Under the pieces are notes generated by a model. That model searched no databases and was not told the origin of the DNA. It saw nothing but the letters and a program-made list of their open reading frames with translations. From assembly GCA_949287925.1 (NCBI GenBank), contig CASEIR010000054.1, positions 78,201-142,200 of the forward strand: a stretch of DNA of 64,000 nt, written 5' to 3'. This DNA is from an uncultured Lachnospiraceae bacterium (GTDB lineage Bacteria; Bacillota; Clostridia; Lachnospirales; Lachnospiraceae). Below are positions 43,933 to 53,465 of this stretch, one piece after another (position 1 is the stretch's first letter; each line of letters starts with the position of its first letter). The position numbers were made by a program, and so were the translations under genes.

Positions 43933-45309
43933 ATGATTCTGCCTCTTGAATTTGAAACCAAGATGAAGGAGCTGTTAAAAGACGAATATGAGGATTATAT
44001 CTGGTGTTATGAAGAACCGAGATACTATGGATTGCGTGTCAATACAGGAAAAATATCCGTGGAGGAATTTCAACGGATCTGTCCCTTCGAGATCCGTCCG
44101 ATTCCCTGGATCGATAATGGATTTTATTATGACGGAGAAAAGATAGCGCCGGCAAAGCATCCGTATTATTATGCGGGACTCTATTATCTTCAGGAGCCAA
44201 GTGCCATGACGCCTGCAAATCGTCTGCCGGTACAGCCGGGCGACAAAGTGCTGGATCTATGTGCGGCGCCGGGAGGTAAAGCTACCGAACTGGGAGCCAG
44301 ATTACGTGGCAGGGGCGTTCTGGTGGCAAATGATATCAGCAGTTCCAGAGCAAAGGGTCTGCTGAAGAATATAGAAGTGTTCGGAATTGGCAACGTGCTT
44401 GTGACCAGTGAAGAGCCGGGACAGTTGGAAACCTATTTCCCGGAGTATTTTGATAAAATATTAATCGATGCTCCGTGTTCCGGAGAAGGAATGTTCCGCA
44501 AGGATAGGAAGATGGTGAATGCCTGGACTGAGCATGGGCCAGAGTATTTTTGCAAGATTCAAAAAAACATTATCCTGCAGGCATCCCGGATGTTGAAACC
44601 AGGTGGAATGATGCTTTATTCAACCTGCACATTTGACAGCCGTGAAAACGAGAAAGTGATTGAGCATCTGCTTGCGAATGCTCCGGATTTTCATCTGGAA
44701 GTGATAGCGCCTTACGAGGGATTCTGTCAAGGTTTTTCAGAATATTCCGAGAGTAAAGATCCTCAGATTGCAAGATCGGTCCGCATTTTTCCGCACCGGA
44801 TGAAGGGAGAGGGACATTATCTTGCGTTAATGAAAAAAGAAGGCGAGCAAATGCAGGAGAAAACCTGCACGGCGCGTAAATCTGGAAAACTTCCGGAAGA
44901 GCTGGAGGATTTCTTCCGGCATGTGTCCTGGAAGCCGGAGGGAGCAAGGCTGGATATTCATGGAGAGCGTATTTATTATATGCCGGAAGATCTGCCAAAA
45001 CTGAACGGACTTCGTTTCCTCCGGACAGGCCTGTTTCTGGGAGAGTGGAAGAAGAAGCGTTTTGAGCCAAGCCAGGCGCTGGCAATGACGCTTTCCAGCC
45101 AGGATTACGATCGGTGTCTTTGCTTTAGCTGTAAGGACGAACGGGTGTATCGTTATCTGAAAGGGGAAACTTTAGACGTGGAAGATCTGCTGCCTCCGCA
45201 GGAAAAGGGCTGGTATCTGGTCTGTGTAGACGGTTACCCGCTTGGCTGGGGAAAGGCTGCGAACGGGATTTTGAAGAACAAGTATCTGCCGGGATGGAGG
45301 ATGGCATAG
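43933..45309 (+). CDS. RsmB/RsmF-type rRNA (cytosine-5) methyltransferase
   Basis: 458 residues. The Rossmann domain has the SAM motif 'VLDLCAAPGGKATELGARL' near residue 110; catalytic cysteines are in 'DAPCSGEGMFRKD' (near 180) and 'LYSTCTFDSRENE' (near 233). The C-terminal 170 residues ('LPKLNGLRFLRTGLFLGEWK') resemble the RsmF C-terminal domain. It should methylate C5 of a 16S rRNA cytosine; which one is not visible. First of a run of overlapping genes to the SDR. Confidence 0.92.
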   Translation: MILPLEFETKMKELLKDEYEDYIWCYEEPRYYGLRVNTGKISVEEFQRICPFEIRPIPWIDNGFYYDGEKIAPAKHPYYYAGLYYLQEPSAMTPANRLPVQPGDKVLDLCAAPGGKATELGARLRGRGVLVANDISSSRAKGLLKNIEVFGIGNVLVTSEEPGQLETYFPEYFDKILIDAPCSGEGMFRKDRKMVNAWTEHGPEYFCKIQKNIILQASRMLKPGGMMLYSTCTFDSRENEKVIEHLLANAPDFHLEVIAPYEGFCQGFSEYSESKDPQIARSVRIFPHRMKGEGHYLALMKKEGEQMQEKTCTARKSGKLPEELEDFFRHVSWKPEGARLDIHGERIYYMPEDLPKLNGLRFLRTGLFLGEWKKKRFEPSQALAMTLSSQDYDRCLCFSCKDERVYRYLKGETLDVEDLLPPQEKGWYLVCVDGYPLGWGKAANGILKNKYLPGWRMA

Positions 45310-46044
45310 ATGTTGAGACTGGACCGATACCTTGCCGAGATGGGAGCCGGTTCCCGGCAGGAAGTAAAAAAATATATCCGGAAAGGGAAAGTGAAAGTAA
45401 ACGGAGACACCGTGCGCAATCCGGAACAGAAGGTGGATGAATTCCGGGACCGGATCTGTCTGGATGAAAAAGAGATTGCGTATGCATCGTTTGAATACTT
45501 TATGTTGAACAAACCTGCAGGAGTTGTTTCTGCTACACAAGACCGAAGAGAGAAAACTGTGCTGGATCTGATCCAGTCTAAAAAACGTAAGGACCTGTTC
45601 CCGGTAGGGCGGCTGGACAAGGATACGGAAGGACTGCTTCTGATTACAAATGACGGTATGCTGGCCCACCGGCTTCTGTCTCCGGGAAAGCATGTGGACA
45701 AGACTTATTTTGTCAGAGTACAGGGAAGAGTGACGGAAAAAGAGGTCGAATTGTTTGGAAAACGGGTGAACATTGGAACCAGTGAGAAGCCGGAGTGGAC
45801 GATGCCGGCGGAACTTACAGTTCTGGAGAGCGGTGAAATATCGGAAGTAAGACTGACGATCCAGGAAGGAAAATACCATCAGATCAAGAGGATGTTTCAG
45901 GCGGTGGATATGAAAGTTCTTTATCTGAAAAGGGAACGGATGGGATTGCTTAAGCTGGATTTGTCCCTGGAGCCCGGACAGTACCGGGCGCTTACACAGG
46001 AGGAGATACAACGTGTTGCAGACAAGGATGTTACAGAATATTGA
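45310..46044 (+). CDS. RsuA/RluB-family rRNA pseudouridine synthase
   Basis: 244 residues: N-terminal S4 domain ('RLDRYLAEMGAGSRQEVKKY') and a pseudouridine synthase domain with catalytic aspartate in 'PVGRLDKDTEGLLLITNDG' near residue 102, plus 'EGKYHQIKRMFQAV'. The length and 'LNKPAGVVSAT' favour RsuA (16S U516), but RluB/E are not excluded. ATG directly follows the previous stop. It overlaps the HAD gene by 32 bases. Confidence 0.93.
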   Translation: MLRLDRYLAEMGAGSRQEVKKYIRKGKVKVNGDTVRNPEQKVDEFRDRICLDEKEIAYASFEYFMLNKPAGVVSATQDRREKTVLDLIQSKKRKDLFPVGRLDKDTEGLLLITNDGMLAHRLLSPGKHVDKTYFVRVQGRVTEKEVELFGKRVNIGTSEKPEWTMPAELTVLESGEISEVRLTIQEGKYHQIKRMFQAVDMKVLYLKRERMGLLKLDLSLEPGQYRALTQEEIQRVADKDVTEY

Positions 46045-46699
46045 CGGTATAATTTTTGATATGGATGGTACGCTTCTGGATTCCATGTGGATATGGCCGG
46101 ATGTGGATGACGTTTATCTGGGGAAATACGGGCTTGAGAAACCGGAAGGATTTCAGGAAAAGATGGAAGGAATGAGTTATTCAGAGACGGCGCAGTATTT
46201 TCTGGATACTTTTCCGCAATTAGACCGAACTATCCAGGAAGTGATGGATGAGTGGATGGATATGGTAAGAGATCGTTACCTTACGCAGGTGACCCTAAAA
46301 GCCGGCGCCAAAGATTTTATCCGGGAGATGCGCAGCCAGGGGAAAAAGATTGGAATAGCGACCAGCAATGCAAGACAGCTGGCTGATGATACGCTGGAGG
46401 CGCTTCAGATTAGAGGGTTATTTGACGTGGTGCGTACCTCCTGTGAAGCCGGAGCGGGAAAACCGGCGCCGGACGTTTATCTGATGGTTGCGCGCGAACT
46501 GGAGCTGAGGCCGGAAAAATGTCTGGTATTTGAAGACGTACCGATGGGAATACTGGCTGGGAAGAATGCAGGTATGCAGGTATGCGCAGTGGAGGATGAT
46601 TTCTCCAGAAACCAGATTTTAAGAAAACGTGAGCTGGCAGACTATTATATCCGGGATTTTATGGATATCCGGAATGAAACGTATGAGGTGTTAGGATGA
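46013..46699 (+). CDS. HAD-superfamily phosphatase
   Basis: 228 residues. Motif I 'IIFDMDGTLLDSMWIW' near residue 12, motif II-type 'IATSNARQ' near 120, and 'GKPAPDVYLMVARELELRPEKCLVFEDVPMGI' for motifs III-IV, with an alpha-helical cap after motif I. Beta-phosphoglucomutase-like subgroup; substrate unknown. GTG 46013 has AGGAGG 9 bases upstream and is preferred to the ATG at 46028. Overlaps both neighbours, so it is translationally coupled to them. Confidence 0.9.
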   Translation: MLQTRMLQNIDGIIFDMDGTLLDSMWIWPDVDDVYLGKYGLEKPEGFQEKMEGMSYSETAQYFLDTFPQLDRTIQEVMDEWMDMVRDRYLTQVTLKAGAKDFIREMRSQGKKIGIATSNARQLADDTLEALQIRGLFDVVRTSCEAGAGKPAPDVYLMVARELELRPEKCLVFEDVPMGILAGKNAGMQVCAVEDDFSRNQILRKRELADYYIRDFMDIRNETYEVLG

Positions 46700-48594
46700 A
46701 AAAAGATTTTTTGCCGCTCTGCCGCCGTGAGATGGAAGAGCGGGGATGGGATCAGGTGGATTTTGTCTATGTGTCTGGGGATGCCTATGTGGACCATCCG
46801 TCTTTTGGGCATGCGATCATCACCAGAATTCTGGAAGCGCATGGATACCGTGTAGGCATCATTGCGCAGCCTGACTGGAAGAAGAAAGAGTCTGTGGCTG
46901 AATATGGAGAACCGAGACTTGGATTTTTGGTATCGGCGGGAAATATGGATTCCATGGTTAATCATTATACGGTTTCAAAGAAAAGAAGGAAGACGGATGC
47001 TTACACACCGGGCGGAATCATGGGAAAGAGACCGGACTACGCATCGGTCGTATATAGTAATCTGATTCGTCAGACCTATAAAAAGACACCGGTCATTCTT
47101 GGCGGAATTGAAGCGAGCCTGCGCAGGCTCGCGCATTATGATTACTGGTCGGACCGCCTGAAACGGTCGATTCTTCTGGATTCCGGAGCAGATCTTATTT
47201 CTTATGGAATGGGAGAGCGGTCGATTATCGAGATCGCGGAAGCGCTGGACAGCGGGATCAATGTAAAAGATCTCACCTTCATTCCCGGGACGGTGTATAA
47301 AACCCGGTCTCTGGATCCGGTTTATGATGCCATCATACTTCCAGGATATGAAGAACTGAAAGCAGATAAGCTTCAATACGCCCGGAGCTTTTATACACAA
47401 TATTGTAATACGGATCCCTTTACCGGAAAATGTCTGGTGGAGCCATATCAGGATCAGCTTTATGTTGTCCAGAATCCTCCTTCGAAACCGCTGACCCAGG
47501 CAGAGATGGACCGGGTGTATAGTTATCCTTATATGCGGACCTACCATCCGTCCTACGAGAAAGATGGAGGGATTCCAGCTATTTCCGAGGTGAAATTCAG
47601 CCTCATCAGTAATCGCGGATGTTTTGGCGGATGCAGCTTTTGCGCCCTGACATTTCATCAGGGAAGGATCCTGCAGACCAGAAGTCATGAATCACTGCTG
47701 GCGGAGGCCCGGCAGTTTATCTGGGATAAAGATTTTAAGGGATATATCCACGATGTGGGGGGGCCTACCGCGAATTTTCGCCAGCCGTCCTGTGAAAAAC
47801 AGCTGGAGCACGGGGTATGTAAAACGAAACAGTGTCTGTTCCCCTCTCCGTGCCGGAATCTGAAAGCAGATCATAAAGATTATATACAGCTGCTTCGTAA
47901 ACTAAGGGAGCTTCCCAATGTCAAGAAAGTATTTATACGTTCCGGGATCCGGTTTGACTATGTGATGGCAGATCCGGATGATACATTTTTCCGGGAACTT
48001 TGTATGCATCATGTCAGCGGCCAGCTTAAAGTTGCTCCAGAGCATGTGTCGGATGCAGTTCTTTCTAAGATGGGGAAACCGGAAAACAAGGTTTATCAGG
48101 CGTTTGTAAAAAAATATAAAAAAATTAATCAAGAGATAGGAAAGGAACAGTATCTTGTCCCTTACCTGATGTCGTCTCATCCGGGCTCTACAATGAAAGA
48201 AGCAGTAGAACTGGCGGAATATCTGAGGGATCTTGGATATATGCCGGAGCAGGTGCAGGATTTTTATCCGACGCCGTCTACGATCTCCACCTGCATGTAT
48301 TATACCGGGGTGGATCCCAGAGATATGAAGCCGGTATATGTGCCGAAGAATCCACATGAAAAAGCGATGCAGCGGGCATTGATCCAGTACAGAAACCCCA
48401 GGAATTATGAGCTGGTCAGAGAAGCGCTTCAAAAAGCAGGGAGAACGGATCTGATCGGATATGGGAAGCATTGCCTGATCCGTCCCCCCAGACAGGAAAA
48501 GAACCGGAGCGGAAAAGAAGAATCTCCGGGACACCGGAAAGAACCAAAGAAAAGAACCATCCGGAATGTACACAAAAAGAAAGGAACAAAATGA
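46696..48594 (+). CDS. YgiQ-family radical SAM protein
   Basis: 632 residues. The N-terminal YgiQ domain is followed by a radical SAM core with C-x3-C-x2-C in 'SNRGCFGGCSFCALTFHQGR' near residue 315. The C-terminus is basic ('RNVHKKKGTK'). The family is UPF0313 and its reaction is unknown. Overlaps the HAD and SDR genes by 4 bases each. Length is usual for the family. Confidence 0.92.
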   Translation: MKKDFLPLCRREMEERGWDQVDFVYVSGDAYVDHPSFGHAIITRILEAHGYRVGIIAQPDWKKKESVAEYGEPRLGFLVSAGNMDSMVNHYTVSKKRRKTDAYTPGGIMGKRPDYASVVYSNLIRQTYKKTPVILGGIEASLRRLAHYDYWSDRLKRSILLDSGADLISYGMGERSIIEIAEALDSGINVKDLTFIPGTVYKTRSLDPVYDAIILPGYEELKADKLQYARSFYTQYCNTDPFTGKCLVEPYQDQLYVVQNPPSKPLTQAEMDRVYSYPYMRTYHPSYEKDGGIPAISEVKFSLISNRGCFGGCSFCALTFHQGRILQTRSHESLLAEARQFIWDKDFKGYIHDVGGPTANFRQPSCEKQLEHGVCKTKQCLFPSPCRNLKADHKDYIQLLRKLRELPNVKKVFIRSGIRFDYVMADPDDTFFRELCMHHVSGQLKVAPEHVSDAVLSKMGKPENKVYQAFVKKYKKINQEIGKEQYLVPYLMSSHPGSTMKEAVELAEYLRDLGYMPEQVQDFYPTPSTISTCMYYTGVDPRDMKPVYVPKNPHEKAMQRALIQYRNPRNYELVREALQKAGRTDLIGYGKHCLIRPPRQEKNRSGKEESPGHRKEPKKRTIRNVHKKKGTK

Positions 48595-49355
48595 GAATTG
48601 CATTAATAACCGGGGCGTCTTCCGGAATCGGACGGGAGTTTGCCCTGCAGATCGAACGTGCGCTGCCTCGTCTGGACGAGATCTGGGTAGTTGCAAGGAG
48701 AACGGATCGGCTACGGGAACTGGAACAAAAAATGAATACAAAGGTTCGGATCTTTGATGGAGATCTGGGGCGGGATTATATTTTTGAAAAGATACAAAGA
48801 GATCTGGAACGCAGCCAGGCGAACATCAGAATGCTTGTTTTGTCTGCTGGATATGGTAAGACGGGAGAGCTGGAAAATACTCCGGTTCAGGAGCTTCTGG
48901 GGATGATAGATCTGAATTGCAGAGCTTTGACAAGAATGATTGGCATCTGTCTGCCGTTTCTGTCTTCTGGATCCAGGATTCTTCCAGTTGCCTCTGCGGC
49001 AGCATTTTCCCCGCAGCCAGGATTTGCGGTGTATGCGGCTACCAAGTCTTATGTATACAGCCTGTCCTTAGGACTTGGAAAAGAACTGAGGCGCAGAAAT
49101 ATCTATGTGACTGCAGTATGTCCAGGACCGGTGGAGACGGAATTCTTTTTAAGAGCTGGACATTTTTCTGGGAAATCCAGAAGGGCAGTCAGTGCAGATG
49201 TGGAGAAGGTTGTGAACCAGGCGCTTTGGGATTCGGCGAAAAAAAGAACGGTATCTGTATATGGTTTTAGCATGAAAGCTGTGAGAATTCTGTCTAAAAT
49301 CGTTCCGTATGCGGTTGCGGCAGAACTAATGAAACGGATGAATCACATAAAATAA
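48591..49355 (+). CDS. Short-chain dehydrogenase/reductase
   Basis: 254 residues. Cofactor motif 'ALITGASSGIGREFALQ' at the N-terminus, 'LSAGYGK' in place of NNAG near residue 85, the catalytic serine in 'LPVASAAAF', and Y-x3-K in 'YAATKSYVYSLS' near 147. The classical SDR layout with an NADP-friendly R-R pair after beta 2 ('VARRTDRL'). Substrate unknown. ATG overlaps the previous stop by 4 bases; AAAGGAAC lies upstream. Confidence 0.92.
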   Translation: MRIALITGASSGIGREFALQIERALPRLDEIWVVARRTDRLRELEQKMNTKVRIFDGDLGRDYIFEKIQRDLERSQANIRMLVLSAGYGKTGELENTPVQELLGMIDLNCRALTRMIGICLPFLSSGSRILPVASAAAFSPQPGFAVYAATKSYVYSLSLGLGKELRRRNIYVTAVCPGPVETEFFLRAGHFSGKSRRAVSADVEKVVNQALWDSAKKRTVSVYGFSMKAVRILSKIVPYAVAAELMKRMNHIK

Positions 49356-49369
49356 GGGATGGATAGAGA

Positions 49370-49945
49370 ATGATAAAGATTGAAAAAGGACAGCCGGGGT
49401 ATATTAAAGCCCGGAAAATACGCTATCTGATCTGGTCCATTGCAGAATTCGGTATAGTAATTGCCGTAGTTCTGCTGGGATATTTTCAGACGGGGACCAA
49501 GATGAATCTATTTACGATCCTGGGCGTTCTGGGATGTCTGCCTGCGTCCAAAATGCTGGTTGAATTTATCACGATGGCGCCTCACCGGAGTATTGAAGCA
49601 CAAAAGTATAAAGAATTGGAAGATAAGGCCAGATTGCTGATCCGAATTTATGATCTGGTGATAACCAGCCGGGAAAAGGTGATGCCTGTGGATGCGGTTG
49701 TAATCAGCGGACACGTGGTCTGCGGATATAGCAGCAGTGAACGGACGGATGAGCAGATTCTGGCCCGGCATATAAAAAATACATTAAAGGACAACCATTA
49801 TGATAAAATGACGGTGAAAGTATTCCATGATTATCATGCTTTTCTTGCGCGGGCAGAGGGGATGAATAATATGGCTTCAGTGCAGCCCCCGGACCATCGT
49901 CAGGGAAATGCTGTAAAAAGTATCATACTGAACTTGTCTATGTAA
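49370..49945 (+). CDS. Unrecognised protein with two N-terminal membrane helices
   Basis: 191 residues. Two membrane helices ('LIWSIAEFGIVIAVVLLGYF' and 'NLFTILGVLGCLPASKMLV', residues about 20-60) are followed by a soluble region of about 130 residues containing 'AVVISGHVVCGYSSSERTDE' and 'KMTVKVFHDYHAFLARAEG'. I do not recognise the family. It lies between an SDR and a pseudouridine synthase with small gaps (14 and 23 bases), so it is probably expressed with them, but that says little about its job. Confidence 0.75.
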   Translation: MIKIEKGQPGYIKARKIRYLIWSIAEFGIVIAVVLLGYFQTGTKMNLFTILGVLGCLPASKMLVEFITMAPHRSIEAQKYKELEDKARLLIRIYDLVITSREKVMPVDAVVISGHVVCGYSSSERTDEQILARHIKNTLKDNHYDKMTVKVFHDYHAFLARAEGMNNMASVQPPDHRQGNAVKSIILNLSM

Positions 49946-49968
49946 AAGTGTTTCTGAAAAGGACTACT

Positions 49969-50967
49969 ATGAAAGAAATTTTGATATCGAAAAATGAAGC
50001 TGGACAAAGACTGGATAAATACCTGAAAAAATATATGAATGAAGCCCCAGGAAGTTTTCTGTATAAAATGCTCCGTAAGAAGAATATTGTTCTAAACAGG
50101 AAAAAAGCGGCCGGTAAGGAAATGCTGAAGGAAGGAGATACCATACAGTTGTTTCTTGCAGATGAAACCATCGAAAAATTCTGCGGAAAACCAAAAGTGG
50201 AATCTCTGGATACCGGAACAGATCTTGATATTGTCTATGAAGATGAAAATATTCTGATTTTAAATAAACCGGAGGGAATGCTTTCCCAAAAAGCGGACGG
50301 ATCGGACATATCTTTGGTAGAGCATATCATTTCTTATCTGATCGGAAGCGGGCAGATGACAGAAGATACATTTAAGACATTCCGGCCTTCGGTATGCAAC
50401 CGGCTGGACCGGAATACGACGGGGTTGGTAACGGCGGGGAAAAGTCTTTTGGGACTTCAGGTTCTAAGCCGGATGTTCAAAGAACGCTCTGTCAGAAAGT
50501 ATTATCTGTGTCTTGTAAAAGGCCGGATATGCCGGCCGGGACAGATACAGGGATATTTAACAAAGGACAAAAGCCGGAATACGGTAACTGTCGGCAGCCG
50601 GGGAGACGCGTTAATCATGACGGAGTATGAGCCAGTGGCATGGAATCGGGAGATGACCTTGCTGAAAGTGCATCTCATTACAGGGAAACCACACCAGATC
50701 CGTGCACATCTGGCGTCACAGGGGCATCCGCTTCTTGGAGATTATAAATATGGAGACCGGAGCTGGAATGAAAGATACAAAGAAAAATTTCAAATAAAAA
50801 GCCAGCAGTTGCATGCTTATTGTCTGGTATTTCCGGAAATGGAGCCGCCGTTGGAACAGTTGTCTGAGCGCAGTTTTTATGCCAAGCTGCCACCGGTATT
50901 CTGGAACGTGATAAAGGAGACTATATGGGAACATGGAACTCAAGAGGCCTTAGGGGTTCGACATTAG
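49969..50967 (+). CDS. RluC/RluD-family pseudouridine synthase
   Basis: 332 residues: N-terminal S4 domain ('AGQRLDKYLKKYMNEAPGSFLYKMLRKKNI' region) and catalytic aspartate in 'SVCNRLDRNTTGLVTAGKSL' near residue 145; 'TGKPHQIRAHLASQGHPLLGD' is the C-terminal signature. Target position in 23S rRNA (RluC- or RluD-like) is not decidable here. ATG 49969 has AAAAGGA upstream; GTG 49948 does not. Its last 43 bases overlap recU. Confidence 0.93.
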   Translation: MKEILISKNEAGQRLDKYLKKYMNEAPGSFLYKMLRKKNIVLNRKKAAGKEMLKEGDTIQLFLADETIEKFCGKPKVESLDTGTDLDIVYEDENILILNKPEGMLSQKADGSDISLVEHIISYLIGSGQMTEDTFKTFRPSVCNRLDRNTTGLVTAGKSLLGLQVLSRMFKERSVRKYYLCLVKGRICRPGQIQGYLTKDKSRNTVTVGSRGDALIMTEYEPVAWNREMTLLKVHLITGKPHQIRAHLASQGHPLLGDYKYGDRSWNERYKEKFQIKSQQLHAYCLVFPEMEPPLEQLSERSFYAKLPPVFWNVIKETIWEHGTQEALGVRH

Positions 50968-51473
50968 AAGAAATGGTAAACCGGACAAACGAATGGTATC
51001 AGGAAAAAGGTCTGGCGCTGATGCAGAAAATACCGACTCCGATCACACCGGTGCGCATGGATAAGGAGCACCGTCAGATCACACTGGCATACTTTGACCA
51101 AAGAAGTACGGTGGATTATATCGGAGCTGTACAGGGGATCCCAGTCTGCTTTGACGCAAAGGAATGCGTGGCGGATACCTTTCCGCTCCAGAATATCCAC
51201 GGACATCAGATCCGCTTTATGGAAGCATTTGAGAGACAGGAAGGCATTGCTTTTATCCTGATCTACTATTCCGCAAAAAAACGGCTATATTATCTGAGAT
51301 TCCGGGAATTACTGTCATTTTGGGAACGGGCGCAGTCTGGAGGAAGGAAAAGCTTCCGGTATGAAGAACTGGATCCCCGTTTTTTCCTGACGTTTGAGCG
51401 AGGATGCTATATTCCTTACCTGGATGCCCTGAACCGTGACCTGGAACTGAGGGACATGCTTGACAAAGAATAG
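50925..51473 (+). CDS. recU: Holliday junction resolvase RecU
   Basis: 182 residues matching Firmicute RecU: 'NRTNEWYQEKGLALMQKIPTPI', 'STVDYIGAVQGIPVCFDAKEC' with the D...D-x-K-E nuclease core, and 'FPLQNIHGHQIRFM'. It resolves Holliday junctions in recombination and chromosome segregation. In Bacillus recU lies by ponA; here it is beside a pseudouridine synthase. Start ATG 50925 has AAAGGAG 5 bases upstream inside the preceding gene, a strong hint of coupling. Its last codons contain the -35 of the his promoter. Confidence 0.93.
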   Translation: MGTWNSRGLRGSTLEEMVNRTNEWYQEKGLALMQKIPTPITPVRMDKEHRQITLAYFDQRSTVDYIGAVQGIPVCFDAKECVADTFPLQNIHGHQIRFMEAFERQEGIAFILIYYSAKKRLYYLRFRELLSFWERAQSGGRKSFRYEELDPRFFLTFERGCYIPYLDALNRDLELRDMLDKE

Positions 51474-51488
51474 GAAAATGCTTATAAT
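51460..51488 (+). promoter_or_regulatory. Full-consensus sigma-A promoter of the his operon
   Basis: TTGACA (51460-51465), 17 bases, TATAAT (51483-51488). The -35 lies in the last codons of recU. The leader of about 50 bases shows no T-box or His-rich leader peptide. Confidence 0.85.
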
Positions 51489-51544
51489 TCTATAAGGTTT
51501 TAACATGGTAGCACGCTAAAGTATTGATGATATATGGAGGAACT

Positions 51545-52798
51545 ATGAAAAAATTACTGCATACTCCGGAAGGGGTCAGAGACATATATAATGTAGAATG
51601 CGGAAAAAAGCTTTCCCTGGAAAGCAGACTAAAAAAGGTGTTGCATATGTATGGATACCACGATATCCAGACGCCGACATTTGAATATTTTGATGTGTTC
51701 CGCAAGGAGATTGGAACCATACCTTCCAAGGATCTGTATAAGTTTTTTGATAAAGAAGGTAACACATTGGTACTTCGCCCGGATTTTACGCCTTCGATTG
51801 CCAGGGCGGCGGCGACTCTGTTTCAGGAGGAGGAATTGCCGGTCCGGCTTTGCTATACCGGAAGCACCTTCATCAATCATTCCAGCTACCAGGGGCGGCT
51901 TAGAGAGACGACTCAGATGGGCGCGGAGCTTCTGGGAGATGATTCTGTTGAAGCAGATGCAGAGATGCTGGCCCTTGTGATTGAATCTATGCTGACGATC
52001 GGACTGAAGGAATTTCAATTGAGCGTAGGCAATGTGGACTTTTTCCAGAGCCTGATCGAGGACGCTACGCTGGATGAAGAGGCGCAGGAACGGGTGCTTG
52101 AGTTAATTAATAACCGGAATTATTACGGCGTAGAAGAGTATCTGGACAGTATACAGGTCAAGAGAAGTTCAAAAGAAGCATTTGCAGCGCTGAACGAACT
52201 GGTAGGCGGGATTGATATTCTTGGGAAAGCAAAGAATATTGCGCCAAATTCCAAAGGTGTAATGGCGGTGCGCAGACTGGAGAAAATCTACGATACATTA
52301 AAGCTGTACGGAGTAGAAAAATTCGTGACCTTTGACCTGAGTATGACAGGAACGTATGGATATTATACGGGGATTATTTTCAGAGGCTATACTTTCGGTA
52401 CCGGCGATGCAGTTGTAAAAGGCGGAAGATATGATCATCTGGTGGAAAAGTTCGGAAAGCAGTCGGCGTCCATCGGTTTTGCCATAGTTCTGGACGAATT
52501 AATGAGCGCCTTGACCAGACAGAAGATCCGGATTGTGTATACCCGTAAAAACACCATCGTCTTGTATGATGACGGGAGACAGAAGGAAGCAATCAAACTT
52601 GCCAGAGATCTGAGAAGAAAAGCAAAGAATACGGAAGTTATTAAGAAATCAAAAGAAAAGCTGCTGGAAGCCTATGTGGAATACGGAAAAGAATATTATG
52701 CAGGCAACTTGATTTATATCAAAAAATCAGGGGAAATCACAATGATTAATCTGGTAACAGGCGAACAGAAGGTTTTAAACAGTACAGATAGGAGTTAG
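51545..52798 (+). CDS. hisZ: ATP phosphoribosyltransferase regulatory subunit HisZ
   Basis: 417 residues, a class II aminoacyl-tRNA synthetase paralogue like HisRS but without tRNA charging. 'LHTPEGVRDIYN', 'LVLRPDFTPSIARAAA' and 'GRLRETTQMGAELLG' show the HisRS-like core; the C-terminal part diverges from HisRS. It activates and gives feedback control to short HisG, which follows directly. ATG 51545 has TGGAGGA in front. Confidence 0.95.
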   Translation: MKKLLHTPEGVRDIYNVECGKKLSLESRLKKVLHMYGYHDIQTPTFEYFDVFRKEIGTIPSKDLYKFFDKEGNTLVLRPDFTPSIARAAATLFQEEELPVRLCYTGSTFINHSSYQGRLRETTQMGAELLGDDSVEADAEMLALVIESMLTIGLKEFQLSVGNVDFFQSLIEDATLDEEAQERVLELINNRNYYGVEEYLDSIQVKRSSKEAFAALNELVGGIDILGKAKNIAPNSKGVMAVRRLEKIYDTLKLYGVEKFVTFDLSMTGTYGYYTGIIFRGYTFGTGDAVVKGGRYDHLVEKFGKQSASIGFAIVLDELMSALTRQKIRIVYTRKNTIVLYDDGRQKEAIKLARDLRRKAKNTEVIKKSKEKLLEAYVEYGKEYYAGNLIYIKKSGEITMINLVTGEQKVLNSTDRS

Positions 52799-52804
52799 AC
52801 AAAG

Positions 52805-53446
52805 ATGAGATATCTTACATTTGCCTTGACAAAAGGACGTCTGGCAAGACAGACACTGGATTTATTTGAAAAAATTGGAATCACCTGTGAAGAGATGAAA
52901 GACAAGGAGTCCAGGAAACTGATATTTACCAATGAGGAGATGAAGCTGCGCTTTTTCCTAGCAAAAGGACCGGATGTGCCTACCTACGTGGAATATGGCG
53001 CCGCGGATATAGGAATTTCTGGAAAAGACACCATTCTGGAAGAGGGAAGAAAAGTGCATGAGGTTCTGGATCTTGGATATGGGAAATGCCGGATGTGTGT
53101 CTGCGGGCACCGGGATGCGGCCCCTCTTCTTCAGCATCATGAACGGATCCGGGTTGCGACAAAATATCCTAATATTGCAAAGGATTATTTTTATAATGTG
53201 AAACATCAGACGGCAGAAATCATTAAATTAAACGGATCCATTGAACTGGCGCCAATTGTGGGGCTGGCGGAAGTAATCGTAGATATCGTGGAAACAGGTT
53301 CGACTCTGCGGGAGAATGGCCTGGATGTGCTGGAGGAAGTGTGTCCATTGTCTGCGAGAATGATTGTAAATCCAGTGAGCATGCGGATGGAAAATGACAG
53401 AATCAAAGATCTTCTGACCCGTCTGCGTGCACAGGTGACCGATTAA
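52805..53446 (+). CDS. hisG: ATP phosphoribosyltransferase catalytic subunit, short form
   Basis: 213 residues, the short form lacking the C-terminal regulatory domain, which fits the presence of hisZ. 'FALTKGRLARQTLDLFEKIG' and 'GAADIGISGKDTILE' are typical, as is 'EVIVDIVETGSTLRENGLDVLE' near the PRPP site. First committed step of histidine synthesis. 6 bases after hisZ. Confidence 0.97.
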   Translation: MRYLTFALTKGRLARQTLDLFEKIGITCEEMKDKESRKLIFTNEEMKLRFFLAKGPDVPTYVEYGAADIGISGKDTILEEGRKVHEVLDLGYGKCRMCVCGHRDAAPLLQHHERIRVATKYPNIAKDYFYNVKHQTAEIIKLNGSIELAPIVGLAEVIVDIVETGSTLRENGLDVLEEVCPLSARMIVNPVSMRMENDRIKDLLTRLRAQVTD

Positions 53447-53465
53447 AAGGGAGAGTGAAGCGATT

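Noticed and set aside
51489-51544. Leader-peptide attenuator of the his operon
   Set aside because: The only small frame (ATG GTA GCA CGC TAA) has no histidine codons and no terminator follows.
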